A stretch of DNA of 64,000 nucleotides from Halorubrum sp. BV1 (GTDB lineage: Archaea > Halobacteriota > Halobacteria > Halobacteriales > Haloferacaceae): the NCBI RefSeq assembly GCF_000746205.1, contig NZ_KN050825.1, forward strand, positions 1 to 64,000. The letters run 5' to 3'. A program made the translations under genes and the position numbers. The notes below the pieces were generated by a model that was not told the origin of the DNA, did no database searches, and was given only the letters and a program-made list of their open reading frames with translations. Below are positions 49,875 through 58,140 of this stretch, in pieces. Position 1 is the first letter of the stretch; each line of letters begins with the position of its first letter.

Positions 49875-51166
49875 CTCGGGCTCGGATCGCGCTCTTCGCG
49901 AGCGCTCTCCGGATCGTCGTCGGGGACGGGGGCGGCCTCGCGAACCGCCGCCAGTAGCGCCTCGTCGCTCGCGTCTCCGTCGACGGAGACGACCTGGTCG
50001 GCGGCCGCGAGAACGGGCGCGTTCGGTCCCGCATTCCCGCCGAACGCGACCGTCACGTCGACCGTGCTCGCGAGGGCGACCGCAGCCTCCAGCGCCTCGT
50101 CGTCCACCGGCTCGAACGGCGGAGCGGAGACGACTGTCGCGGCCGCGTCCGCGGCGACCGCGGCGGCCGCGTCACCCGCGGGAACGACGCCGACGGAGAG
50201 ACTGTAGCCGGCGGCGGCGAGTCGGGCGATCGCCCGTGCCGCGTCGCGGCCGCTCCCGACGACGTGGATCCGACGGGCGTCGGATTGGACGGCTCCTCCG
50301 GAGGAGTGACCGGAATCAGACGCGTCTCGGCCGCTGGACGCGTCCCAGTCGTCGACCGCGGCGAACGCCGTCACCGCGGCCTCGCCGGTCGCGGGACTTC
50401 GGCCGACGAACGCCTCGGCGTCGAAGGCCGCGCGCAGCGTCTCCGCGGTCAGCACGTCGTCCGGTGGCCCGGCGGCGTGGACGCCGCCGTTCGCGACGAC
50501 GACGAGTTCGTCGCAGAACCGGGCGGCCGCGTCGAGGTCGTGGATCGCCGCGAGCGCGCCGCGTCCGTCGTCGACGAGGTCGCGGACGAGTTCGAGTGTC
50601 TCGACGGCGTGGTTCACGTCGAGGCTCGCGGTGGGTTCATCGAGGAGCAGGGCGGGCGTCTCTTGAGCCAGCGCCCGCGCGAGGAGCACCCGCTGGCGTT
50701 CGCCGCCGGACACGGCGGTGATCGACCGGTCGGCGAACCGGGACACGCCGGCGGCGTCCATCGCCTCGCGAACCGCGCGCTCGTCGTCTGCTCCGTGGCC
50801 GTCGAACCGCCCGAGGTGCGGGGTCCGTCCCATCTCCACGACGTGTCGCACTCGGAAGTCGAACGCGAGGTTCGTCTCTTGGGGGACGCTCGCGACGCGG
50901 CGTCCGGTCTCGCGCGCGGAGAGGTCCGCGACCGACTCGCCGTCGAGCCTGACCGAACCGGCGTCCGGGGTGATCGTCCCCTTGATAGCCCGGAGGACCG
51001 TGGTCTTGCCGGCCCCGTTCGGGCCGACCAGTCCGACCAGATCGCCGCGGTCGACGCGGAGGTCGACGCCCGAGACGACGGAGACGTCACCGAAGGCGAC
51101 GGCGAGGTCGTCGACGGCGACGAGTGGAGCGTCGCGGTCGGACGGCTCCGGGGCTTCGGGAGTCAC
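49871..51166 (-). CDS. btuD: ABC transporter ATPase, corrinoid/siderophore importer (BtuD type)
   Basis: A 431-residue ATPase. The nucleotide-binding domain covers about 1-245: Walker A GLVGPNGAGKTTVLRAIKG, Q loop SVPQETNLAFDF, signature AVSGGERQRVLLARAL, Walker B ALLLDEPTASLD, H loop AAIHDLDAA. Residues about 260-431 are an extra domain with HVVGSGRDAARAIARLAAAGYSLSVGVVPAGD, a Rossmann-like stretch also present in some archaeal and bacterial BtuD relatives; its role is unknown to me. The start overlaps the btuC stop by 4 nt. Substrate probably cobalamin or cobinamide, alternatively an iron siderophore. Confidence 0.88.
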   Translation of the reverse strand: MTPEAPEPSDRDAPLVAVDDLAVAFGDVSVVSGVDLRVDRGDLVGLVGPNGAGKTTVLRAIKGTITPDAGSVRLDGESVADLSARETGRRVASVPQETNLAFDFRVRHVVEMGRTPHLGRFDGHGADDERAVREAMDAAGVSRFADRSITAVSGGERQRVLLARALAQETPALLLDEPTASLDVNHAVETLELVRDLVDDGRGALAAIHDLDAAARFCDELVVVANGGVHAAGPPDDVLTAETLRAAFDAEAFVGRSPATGEAAVTAFAAVDDWDASSGRDASDSGHSSGGAVQSDARRIHVVGSGRDAARAIARLAAAGYSLSVGVVPAGDAAAAVAADAAATVVSAPPFEPVDDEALEAAVALASTVDVTVAFGGNAGPNAPVLAAADQVVSVDGDASDEALLAAVREAAPVPDDDPESAREERDPSPS

Positions 51167-52305
51167 AGCTCGTGCACCTCCCGGTTCACGAGCAGGTAGA
51201 CGAAGAAGGGCGCGCCGACGGCGGCGGTGACGATGCCGACCGGAAGCTCCGTGCTCCCGGCGCGGGCCACGGTGTCTGCGGCGACGAGGAACGAGCCGCC
51301 GGCGAGCGCCGCAGTCGGGAGCAGGACGCGGTGGTCAGGGCCGACCACGAGCCGGAGCATGTGCGGGACGATCAGCCCGACGAAGCCGATCACGCCGGCG
51401 AAGGCGACCCCCGCGGCGGTGATGAGCGCGGAGGCACAGAGCAGGATTCGCTTCGTACGTTCGACGGCGACCCCGAGTCCGCGCGCCTCCTCTTCGCCGA
51501 GCAACAGGACGTTCAGGTCGCGCGCGTACGCGAGAAGCAGAACGAAAAGCGGCGGCACGACGACCGCGGTGACGGCCACGTCGCTCCACGCGGCGCCCGA
51601 GAGGTGACCCATGAGCCACGCGACGACGCGGCGGAGCGACTCGCCGGCCCGTAACTGGAGGTACGAGATCACCGCGCCGAGAAACGTCTGGACGGCGACG
51701 CCGGCGAGGAGGAGAGTCGCCACGGGCGTCCGACCGCGAGTGGTCGCGATCGCGTAGACGCCGAACGCGGCCGCGAGCGCGCCGACGAACGCGAAGAGGC
51801 TCACCCCGGTGCCGTCCGAGACGCCCACGTCGACCGCGCCCACGAGCGGGAGGGTGACGGTGGCGGAGACCGCGACGGGAAACACGATGAACGCGACCGC
51901 GCCGGCGGCCGCGCCCGAGGAGACGCCGATGATCGACGGGTCCGCCATCGGGTTGCGGAAGAACCCCTGCATGACGGTTCCGGCGGCCGCGAGCGCGAAG
52001 CCGACGAGCGCGGCCAAAAGGATCCGCGGGAGCCGCACCCCGACGACGATCTGGCGGTGGACGTCGTCGACGGGGAAGGCGAACGGCGAGCGGTAGGCGA
52101 CGTCGACGCCCGGCAGCAACAGCGGTCCGCCGCCGAGCGACGTGAACTCGACGCCCACGGGGACGACGAGCACGTTCACGACCGCCTTCAGCACCTCCGT
52201 AGGCGGGATGGTGACCGGACCGATCGCGGCGCTCACCACCATCACGGCGACGAGCGTCGCCGCGAGCGCCGCGGACCACGCCATCGACCGCGTCCACGCG
52301 TGCAT
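51163..52305 (-). CDS. btuC: ABC transporter permease, corrinoid/siderophore importer (BtuC/FecCD type)
   Basis: A 380-residue FecCD-family permease with about ten helices. Landmarks are RLPRILLAALVGFALAAAGTVMQGFFRNPMADPSIIGVSSGA (about 98-140), the coupling region with the conserved SLRRVVAWLMGHLSGAAW, and GFVGLIVPHMLRLVVGPDHR near 320. The start at 52305 places a shared TATA palindrome 27-38 nt upstream. It is transcribed with btuD and divergently from btuF. Confidence 0.92.
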   Translation of the reverse strand: MHAWTRSMAWSAALAATLVAVMVVSAAIGPVTIPPTEVLKAVVNVLVVPVGVEFTSLGGGPLLLPGVDVAYRSPFAFPVDDVHRQIVVGVRLPRILLAALVGFALAAAGTVMQGFFRNPMADPSIIGVSSGAAAGAVAFIVFPVAVSATVTLPLVGAVDVGVSDGTGVSLFAFVGALAAAFGVYAIATTRGRTPVATLLLAGVAVQTFLGAVISYLQLRAGESLRRVVAWLMGHLSGAAWSDVAVTAVVVPPLFVLLLAYARDLNVLLLGEEEARGLGVAVERTKRILLCASALITAAGVAFAGVIGFVGLIVPHMLRLVVGPDHRVLLPTAALAGGSFLVAADTVARAGSTELPVGIVTAAVGAPFFVYLLVNREVHEL

Positions 52306-52331
52306 CTGTTCACCAAGGAGACTTGTGGTAG

Positions 52332-52343
52332 ATAAGTACTTAT
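52332..52343. promoter_or_regulatory. Palindromic shared promoter of btuC-btuD and btuF
   Basis: ATAAGTACTTAT is a perfect 12-bp palindrome lying 30 nt upstream of btuF (ATG 52368) and about 32 nt upstream of btuC (52305). One sequence can serve as TATA box on both strands. Confidence 0.6.
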
Positions 52344-52367
52344 TGGGTGCGCGCCGTCGTCGATCTG

Positions 52368-53504
52368 ATGCGACTCACATCCGTCTTCGTCGCGGCGCTG
52401 CTCGTGACGAGCGCGATCGCCGGCGGCGTCACCGCCGCGACCGTGAACGCCCAGCCAGCGGTAACACACGTCGACCACGCCGCCGCTCACCCTGTCGCCT
52501 CTGCGGACCCCGTCACGTCCGGCGGTGTACAGTCGCAGGCGCAGGCCAGCCACGGCGGCGGGGCCTCCGACGCGTGTGAATTCCCGGTCGAACTGACGGA
52601 CGCGACGGGGACGACGGTCACGCTCGACGAGCGACCCGAGCGGATCGTGACGGTAAACCCATCGGCCGCCCAGACGCTCTGGGAGATCGGCGCGCGCGAC
52701 CGCGTCGTCGGCGTGACGCAGTTCGCGGCGTACCTCGACGGGGCCGGAGAGAAGACGGACGTCTCGGCCGAGGGACTCGGCGTCAGCGTCGAGAAGGTCG
52801 TGAACGCCGATCCCGACCTCGTGCTCGCCCCGAACGCCTCCGCCGATCAGGTTGCGGACCTCCGCGAGCAGGGGCTCACCGTCTATCACTTCCCCGCGGC
52901 GACGAGCGTCGACGACATCGCGGCGAAGACGACGACGACCGGCCGGCTGGTCGGCAACTGCGAGGCAGCGGCGGCGACCAACGAGGAGATGGCCGCGGCC
53001 GTCGCCGACGCGGAAGCGCGGACCGCGGACGTCGACCGGCCGAAAGCGCTGTACCCGCTCGGCGACGGGTTCGTCGCCGGCGGCGACACGTTCATCGACG
53101 AGATCATGCGCGTCGGCGGCGTCGACAACGTCGCCGCCGAGGAGGGCGACGGCTACCCGCAGCTGTCGAACGAGGTGATCCTCCAGACCGACCCCGAACT
53201 GATCATCGTCACCGATCCCGACGCGCCGCTCCTCGACGAGGAGCCGTACGCGAGCACGACCGCGGGCGTCGAGCGGAACTACGTCGTCTTGGACCGGAAC
53301 TACCTCAACCAGCCCGCGCCGCGCAGCGTGATCGAGACGACGACGACGCTCTCGACTGCAATCGCGGACAGACAGGCACAAGCCGGCAGCGGTGACGGCG
53401 CGAGCGGGGCGGACGACGGGACCGGCGCTGCCGCACCCGGCTTCGGCGTCGTCGCCGCCGTACTCGCAACGCTCGCGGTCGCGGTGCGGGCGAGCCGACG
53501 CTGA
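52368..53504 (+). CDS. btuF: PGF-CTERM-anchored corrinoid/siderophore-binding protein (BtuF type)
   Basis: A 378-residue secreted periplasmic-binding-type protein. An N-terminal signal (MRLTSVFVAALLVTSAIAGG) precedes two BtuF/TroA lobes: TLDERPERIVTVNPSAAQTL near 85-104 and DGFVAGGDTFIDEIMRVGG near 228. The C-terminus has the surface-anchoring signal APGFGVVAAVLATLAVAVRASRR (PGF, then a helix, then Arg), the substrate type for archaeosortase A. No lipobox cysteine follows the signal peptide. A TATA 30 nt upstream favours ATG 52368 over a GTG at 52347. The ligand may be cobalamin, cobinamide or heme. Confidence 0.87.
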   Translation: MRLTSVFVAALLVTSAIAGGVTAATVNAQPAVTHVDHAAAHPVASADPVTSGGVQSQAQASHGGGASDACEFPVELTDATGTTVTLDERPERIVTVNPSAAQTLWEIGARDRVVGVTQFAAYLDGAGEKTDVSAEGLGVSVEKVVNADPDLVLAPNASADQVADLREQGLTVYHFPAATSVDDIAAKTTTTGRLVGNCEAAAATNEEMAAAVADAEARTADVDRPKALYPLGDGFVAGGDTFIDEIMRVGGVDNVAAEEGDGYPQLSNEVILQTDPELIIVTDPDAPLLDEEPYASTTAGVERNYVVLDRNYLNQPAPRSVIETTTTLSTAIADRQAQAGSGDGASGADDGTGAAAPGFGVVAAVLATLAVAVRASRR

Positions 53505-53539
53505 AGATCGGAACTGACGCCGAGAGGCGGCGACCCGAC

Positions 53540-54274
53540 CTACTGGTTCGCCGAGCGCGCGTCGAGCGCGACCGGGATCGATCGCGCCGCAACGTCGCCC
53601 GCGAACGCTTCGCCGTCGGCTTCCAGCCGGTCGAAGGTGTCGTAATGGATGGGAACGACCAGATCCGGATCGAGCTCCTCGGCGAGGTCGGCCGCGGCAT
53701 GGCGGTCGGAGACGAGTCCGCCACCGGCGATGTTCGCGAGGAATATCGAAACGTCGAGCTCGGCGAACCCGTCGAGCGCGTCGGAGTCGCCGGGCCAGAA
53801 CACGGTGCGACCGCCGACAGAGAGGAGGAAGCCGCAGCCGAGCCCCGGCGGGTGGACCACCGAGCCGTCCGGGCCGGCGTTCGGCCCCTCGGGGTCGTTG
53901 TGCGCCGGGACGGTCCAGCACGTAGCCACGCCGGCGGGAGTGTCGACATCAACCTGCGCCTCGTCGTCGACGCGGACCACGTCGTAGTCGGCCGCGAGCG
54001 ATTCGATCGGCTCCACGTCGCGGTCGATACCGGCGGAATCGACGGCGTCGTAGATCACGACCGTCGCGTGGTCGGCGGCGACAGACCGGATCCCCGCGGG
54101 GTCGTAGTGGTGGTCGTGGGTGACGACGACGAGGTCGCCGTCGCGTGCCCAGTAGTCGTCCAAGACGCCGTATCGGCCGGGGTCGGTGTACGCGACAGGG
54201 CCGTCCGCGGGCTCCAGCCGCGCCGTCGCGTAGCCGAGCCACTCCACGGTGAACTCGTCGTATCGAACGGTCAT
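53540..54274 (-). CDS. MBL-fold metallo-hydrolase
   Basis: A 244-residue metallo-beta-lactamase fold protein of the UlaG/YtnP-like small-hydrolase type. The metal motif is VVVTHDHHYDPAG (HxHxxD, about 50-62). Downstream residues are TVPAHNDPEG near 121 and GRTVFWPGDSDAL near 153, with VVPIHYDTFD near 207 at the C-terminus. The substrate is unknown. The gene is monocistronic with no clear TATA. It lies on the minus strand opposite btuF, which ends 35 nt away. Confidence 0.82.
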   Translation of the reverse strand: MTVRYDEFTVEWLGYATARLEPADGPVAYTDPGRYGVLDDYWARDGDLVVVTHDHHYDPAGIRSVAADHATVVIYDAVDSAGIDRDVEPIESLAADYDVVRVDDEAQVDVDTPAGVATCWTVPAHNDPEGPNAGPDGSVVHPPGLGCGFLLSVGGRTVFWPGDSDALDGFAELDVSIFLANIAGGGLVSDRHAAADLAEELDPDLVVPIHYDTFDRLEADGEAFAGDVAARSIPVALDARSANQ

Positions 54275-54308
54275 GGGGGGAGTCCGATTCCCACCGCCTT
54301 GAGCGTGG

Positions 54309-56366
54309 CTATGGTCGATCGGGGCGATCGGCCGCGCTGTCGTCCCGGCCGGTCGTCCCGCCGTCCCGGCCGGCCGTCTCGTCGTCGATCACGGCCGTCG
54401 AATCGCCCGCCAGCCGCTCCACCCGTTCTAACGAGTCGGCGTCGGCCACATCTTTGTCCTCGCGGACGCCCACGAACCGCGGGAACCGGAGCGCGTAGCC
54501 GGACGAGTACGTCGGCGACGGCTGGATCTCTTCGTACCCGACCTCGACGACGAGCGCCGGGTCGAACGCGACCGTCGTCCCCTCCTCGCGGACGACGTGC
54601 GGTCTCAGACGCTCCGTGAGGTCGGCGAGCTCCTCGTCGGTGACGCCCGTAGCGACTTTTCCCACGGTCGCGTAGCCGGCGAGAGGGGCCGCGTCGCCGG
54701 CGGTGGTGTCGGCGTCTCCGGACTCGACGACTCCAGAGTCGAGACCCCCGGAACCGCCCGATTCGTCACGAACCCCGAGCAGGAACGTCCCGAACAGCTC
54801 CGCGCGACGGCCCTCGCCCCACTCCGCGCCCACGACGACCGCGTCGAGCGTCTCCACGTCGGGCTTGCGCTTCAGCCAGTCGCGCCCGCGGTCACCGGGC
54901 GTGTACGCCGACGCGGGGTTCTTCAGCATGACGCCCTCGTGGCCCGCCTCCAGTGCGGTGCGCTCCGCCGCCGCAATCGCCTCGACGTCGGTCGCGACCG
55001 ACCGGTCTACGGCCGCGTCGGGGAGGACGTCGACGAGCCGCTCGTGGCGGACACGGCGGGGGCCGTCTACGAGATCGGTGCCGTCGGCGTGGAGACAGTC
55101 GAACGCGTGCAGCCGGAGCCGGACCTCCTCGCGCATCCGATCCACGTCGTGTTTCCGCCGGAAGCGTCGGAGTACCTCCTGAAACGGACGGGGGTCGCCG
55201 TCGTCGTCGACCGCGACCACCTCGCCGTCGAGGATGACCGGGGCGTCGACCCGCGCTTCGACGTACTCCGCAATTTCCGGGAGCGCGTCCGTCACGTCGT
55301 CCATGTTGCGCGAGTAGATCCGCGGGCCGAGGCCGGCGGGGTCGGGGTCCGTGGAGTCGCCCGCCGCGTCTGCAGGCGAGCCGGAGTCGCTCGCCGCGTC
55401 GGCGTCGGGCGCGTAGTGTATCTGCACCCTCGCGCCGTCGAACTTCGTCTCGACGGCGACCTCGCCGAACGACTCGAGCGCGTCGGTGGCGGTCCCCGCC
55501 TGCGCGAGCATCGCCTGCACCGGGCGGCCGACCGCAAGGTGCTCCTCGCGGAGCCCCGTGACCCCCTCCTCGCGCGCGAGCCTGGCGACGCGTCCGTAGT
55601 CGTTCGTCACCTGCAGCGCGCGCTCGACGGCCGCGACCGCTTCGGTGTCGGCTTGGAGTGCCGGTTCGTCGGCGTCTCCATCGTCGCTCTCTGCGTCACC
55701 GTCAGCGCTCTCTGCGTCGTCATCGACCGTGAGAAACGCCTCCGCGACCGCGTCGCGGACGGTTCCCTCGCCGACGCCGAGCCGCATCTCTCCGAGCACA
55801 AGCCGGGAGAGCAGCTTCGCCTCGGCCGGGCCGCAGCGGTTGAACAGCCCGAACAGCGCGTCGCGCTTGCGCGACTCGCTGCCGTCGCCAGCCGCGGCCG
55901 CGAGCGAGCGAAGCTCCGCGTCGACCGCGCGGACAGTGAGCGCATCGCGACCGGCGGTTCCGGGCTCGCTTCCCCCGCCGAACGTGGCGAGCCCGCGCTG
56001 TCCGCCGACGTCGAGGCCGGCGGCGACCGCGCCGATCTCGCCTTCGGCCGCGAGTCGGTCCTCGACATCCGCGGCGGTGACGTTGGGGCCGGCGGCCTTC
56101 GCGAGCGCCTCACGACACAGCGTCGGCCCCACGTCCAACGTCTGCGTGTCGTGCGCCGGGAAGACGCGACCGAGCAGGAACCGGGTGACCGTCGGGAGGT
56201 CGTCGGAGCTATCGGCGATGTCGCCGTCAGCGCCGGCCGTGTCGCCGTCAGATCCGGTGTCCTCGCCCGCGGCGGCGAGCAGGTCGGCGACCGCGAGGGT
56301 GGTCTCGATGTCGCCCGGCTCGTCGGCCAGCCGCTCCGCCCGCTCCGCGAACGCGGCGAACTCCAT
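54309..56366 (-). CDS. ligA: ATP-dependent DNA ligase
   Basis: A 685-residue archaeal ligase. The N-terminal DNA-binding domain has TRFLLGRVFPAHDTQTLDVG and SRLVLGEMRLGVGEGTVRDAV. The catalytic lysine is VAVETKFDGARVQIHY (KxDG, about residue 311), then DGEVVAVDDDGDPRPFQEVL near 378 and EGVMLKNPASAYTPGDRGRDWLKRK near 479-503. The OB domain ends KVATGVTDEEL, VEVGYEEIQPSPTYSSGYALRFPRF. It is about 100 residues longer than typical because of acidic inserts (DDDAESADGDAESDDGDADE, near 222-241) and another Asp/Ser insert near 330-355. It joins Okazaki fragments. Confidence 0.92.
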   Translation of the reverse strand: MEFAAFAERAERLADEPGDIETTLAVADLLAAAGEDTGSDGDTAGADGDIADSSDDLPTVTRFLLGRVFPAHDTQTLDVGPTLCREALAKAAGPNVTAADVEDRLAAEGEIGAVAAGLDVGGQRGLATFGGGSEPGTAGRDALTVRAVDAELRSLAAAAGDGSESRKRDALFGLFNRCGPAEAKLLSRLVLGEMRLGVGEGTVRDAVAEAFLTVDDDAESADGDAESDDGDADEPALQADTEAVAAVERALQVTNDYGRVARLAREEGVTGLREEHLAVGRPVQAMLAQAGTATDALESFGEVAVETKFDGARVQIHYAPDADAASDSGSPADAAGDSTDPDPAGLGPRIYSRNMDDVTDALPEIAEYVEARVDAPVILDGEVVAVDDDGDPRPFQEVLRRFRRKHDVDRMREEVRLRLHAFDCLHADGTDLVDGPRRVRHERLVDVLPDAAVDRSVATDVEAIAAAERTALEAGHEGVMLKNPASAYTPGDRGRDWLKRKPDVETLDAVVVGAEWGEGRRAELFGTFLLGVRDESGGSGGLDSGVVESGDADTTAGDAAPLAGYATVGKVATGVTDEELADLTERLRPHVVREEGTTVAFDPALVVEVGYEEIQPSPTYSSGYALRFPRFVGVREDKDVADADSLERVERLAGDSTAVIDDETAGRDGGTTGRDDSAADRPDRP

Positions 56367-56457
56367 GTGCCGACTCGGCTATCGGCGGGCAAAAACGCGC
56401 CGATACGTCGGACGCCGGCGCGTGGTGACCGCTCGCACGCCGCCGATCGGCCGTTGC

Positions 56458-56466
56458 CCTTTTTAG
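56458..56466 (+). promoter_or_regulatory. TATA element of the glutamate-cysteine-ligase-like gene
   Basis: Run of C and T ending CCTTTTTAG, centred about 28 nt before the ATG at 56490. Confidence 0.55.
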
Positions 56467-56489
56467 GTGGGCGGTCCGTCGACCGTCGC

Positions 56490-58049
56490 ATGAGCACCGA
56501 GTCCGCCCTCGCCGACGGCGTCCGCGAGGCGCTCGCGGTCGACCCCGACGAGTTCGCCGCCCGGGCCGAGGAGGAGGCGGAGATCGTCAAACAGGAACTC
56601 CGAGACGGCTCGTTCGACAACCATCAGTCGATCGTCGGATTCGAGTACGAGTTCTACGCGGTCGCCGACGGCCGGTGGAGCGAGGAGTCCCGCGCCGGCG
56701 ACTACGCGTTGATGCGCGTCCCGCGCCGGATGCTGGAACTCATGGGATTCGAGAAGGAGCTCGGCTTGCATAACGCCGAGATGTCGACGAGCCCGCAACC
56801 GCTCTCGGACCACGGGCTGATGGCACAGCTCGCGGAGGTCCGCGCGCGGCTAGAGGCCGCGGAGAACACTGCGGGCGTCGAGGGGATGCGGCTCGTCTCA
56901 GACGGGATCTGGACCATCCCGCCGGCGGGCGAGACGGCCGCGGGATATATCACTGACAGCGTCGACGTCGACGGGGTGACCGTCGCCGTCAACATGAGCG
57001 ACTCGGTCCGGTACCATGCGATGGCCAACACCGAAGGCGCGGGCGCGACGGACGTGTCCGTCGACGCGCCGGGCGTGTCGCTGTCGGCGGACACCGTGAT
57101 GCCGGAAAGTCTCATCACCTCGATCCAGCCGCACTTTCAGGTCGCGCAGGCGACGACGCTGCCGCGGCACTTCCGGTACGCCCTCCGGATCGCCGGGCCG
57201 CTTCTCGCGCTCGGCGTCAACTCGCCGTTTTTCCCGCCGGAGCTGTACGACGACGACTGGGACGGCGAGCGCGTGCTCGCGGAGGGTGCGACCGAAAACC
57301 GGGTCCACGTGTTCGAGTCCGTGCTCAACGCTCGGACCGACGCGGACAAGGTCCGGTTCCCGCGGGAGTTCCACGACGTGGAGACCGCGGTCGACCGGAT
57401 CGCCGGCGACGAGACGCTCATCCCGATGCCGGAGTCCGACGGGACGGACCGGTTCGACGACGCGTTCGCGACGTTCCGGACGAAACACGGGAGCTACTGG
57501 CGGTGGGTCCGCCCCGTCTTCGAGGGGGCGAGCCGTTCCGCCGCGAACGCCCGCATCGAGTTCCGGCCGATCCCCGGCCAGCCGACGGTCCGCGACTCGA
57601 TCGCGTTTCAGGGCGCGTTCGCCGGGCTGATGCAGGCGCTCCCGCAGCGCGAGCACCCCGCGATCGGATTGGAGTGGGAGACCGCTCGCGACAACTTCTA
57701 CGCCGCGGTTGCGGACGGGCTCGACGCCGACATCGAGTGGATCGGCCCCGACGGCGAGCGAACGACGGACACAGACGCGCTGTTCGCCGACATCCTCGAC
57801 CACGCGGAGGCCGGGCTCCGGACCGCGGGCTGTGCGGACGACGAGGCGGCCGCGTGGATCGCGCCGCTGCGGTGGCGCGTCGCGAACCGCACCACGCCGG
57901 CGAGCTGGAAGCGCGACCGCGTCCGCGAACGGCTAGAGGACGGCGACGACTTCGAGACCGCCCTCTCCGACACCCAGCGGGAGTACATCGACAACCAGTC
58001 CGAGACGCTCATCGACGGCGGGTTCTCCGCGTGGATCGACGACGAGTGA
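56490..58049 (+). CDS. Glutamate-cysteine-ligase-like carboxylate-amine ligase
   Basis: A 519-residue protein whose start reads QSIVGFEYEFYAVADGRW (about 48-65), the EYE-type opening of the GCS2/GshA family. Later NARIEFRPIPGQPTVRD (about 353-369) resembles the metal/substrate strand ending, and HFRYALRIAGPLLALGVNSP and HGSYWRWVRPVFEG are conserved-looking blocks. The family joins an amine to a carboxylate using ATP. Glutamate plus cysteine is the best guess because haloarchaea make gamma-glutamylcysteine. It is longer than the roughly 360-400 residues of well-known GCS2 enzymes, so a related but distinct activity is possible. Confidence 0.6.
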   Translation: MSTESALADGVREALAVDPDEFAARAEEEAEIVKQELRDGSFDNHQSIVGFEYEFYAVADGRWSEESRAGDYALMRVPRRMLELMGFEKELGLHNAEMSTSPQPLSDHGLMAQLAEVRARLEAAENTAGVEGMRLVSDGIWTIPPAGETAAGYITDSVDVDGVTVAVNMSDSVRYHAMANTEGAGATDVSVDAPGVSLSADTVMPESLITSIQPHFQVAQATTLPRHFRYALRIAGPLLALGVNSPFFPPELYDDDWDGERVLAEGATENRVHVFESVLNARTDADKVRFPREFHDVETAVDRIAGDETLIPMPESDGTDRFDDAFATFRTKHGSYWRWVRPVFEGASRSAANARIEFRPIPGQPTVRDSIAFQGAFAGLMQALPQREHPAIGLEWETARDNFYAAVADGLDADIEWIGPDGERTTDTDALFADILDHAEAGLRTAGCADDEAAAWIAPLRWRVANRTTPASWKRDRVRERLEDGDDFETALSDTQREYIDNQSETLIDGGFSAWIDDE

Positions 58050-58140
58050 GCGGGAATGAGCGGCGACCGACCGGAAATGAGCGGCGACCGAGCGAGCACG
58101 GAGAGCGGCGCGTCCGCAGGCGTCACTGACGGTGGCCGCC

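Noticed and set aside
54597..56489. N-terminal extension of the glutamate-cysteine-ligase-like gene over ligA
   Set aside because: The open frame is a shadow of ligA; the promoter and family start point to ATG 56490.
58050..58140. Short repeat AATGAGCGGCGACCGA twice
   Set aside because: Two 16-bp copies right after a gene end, too short to support any function.
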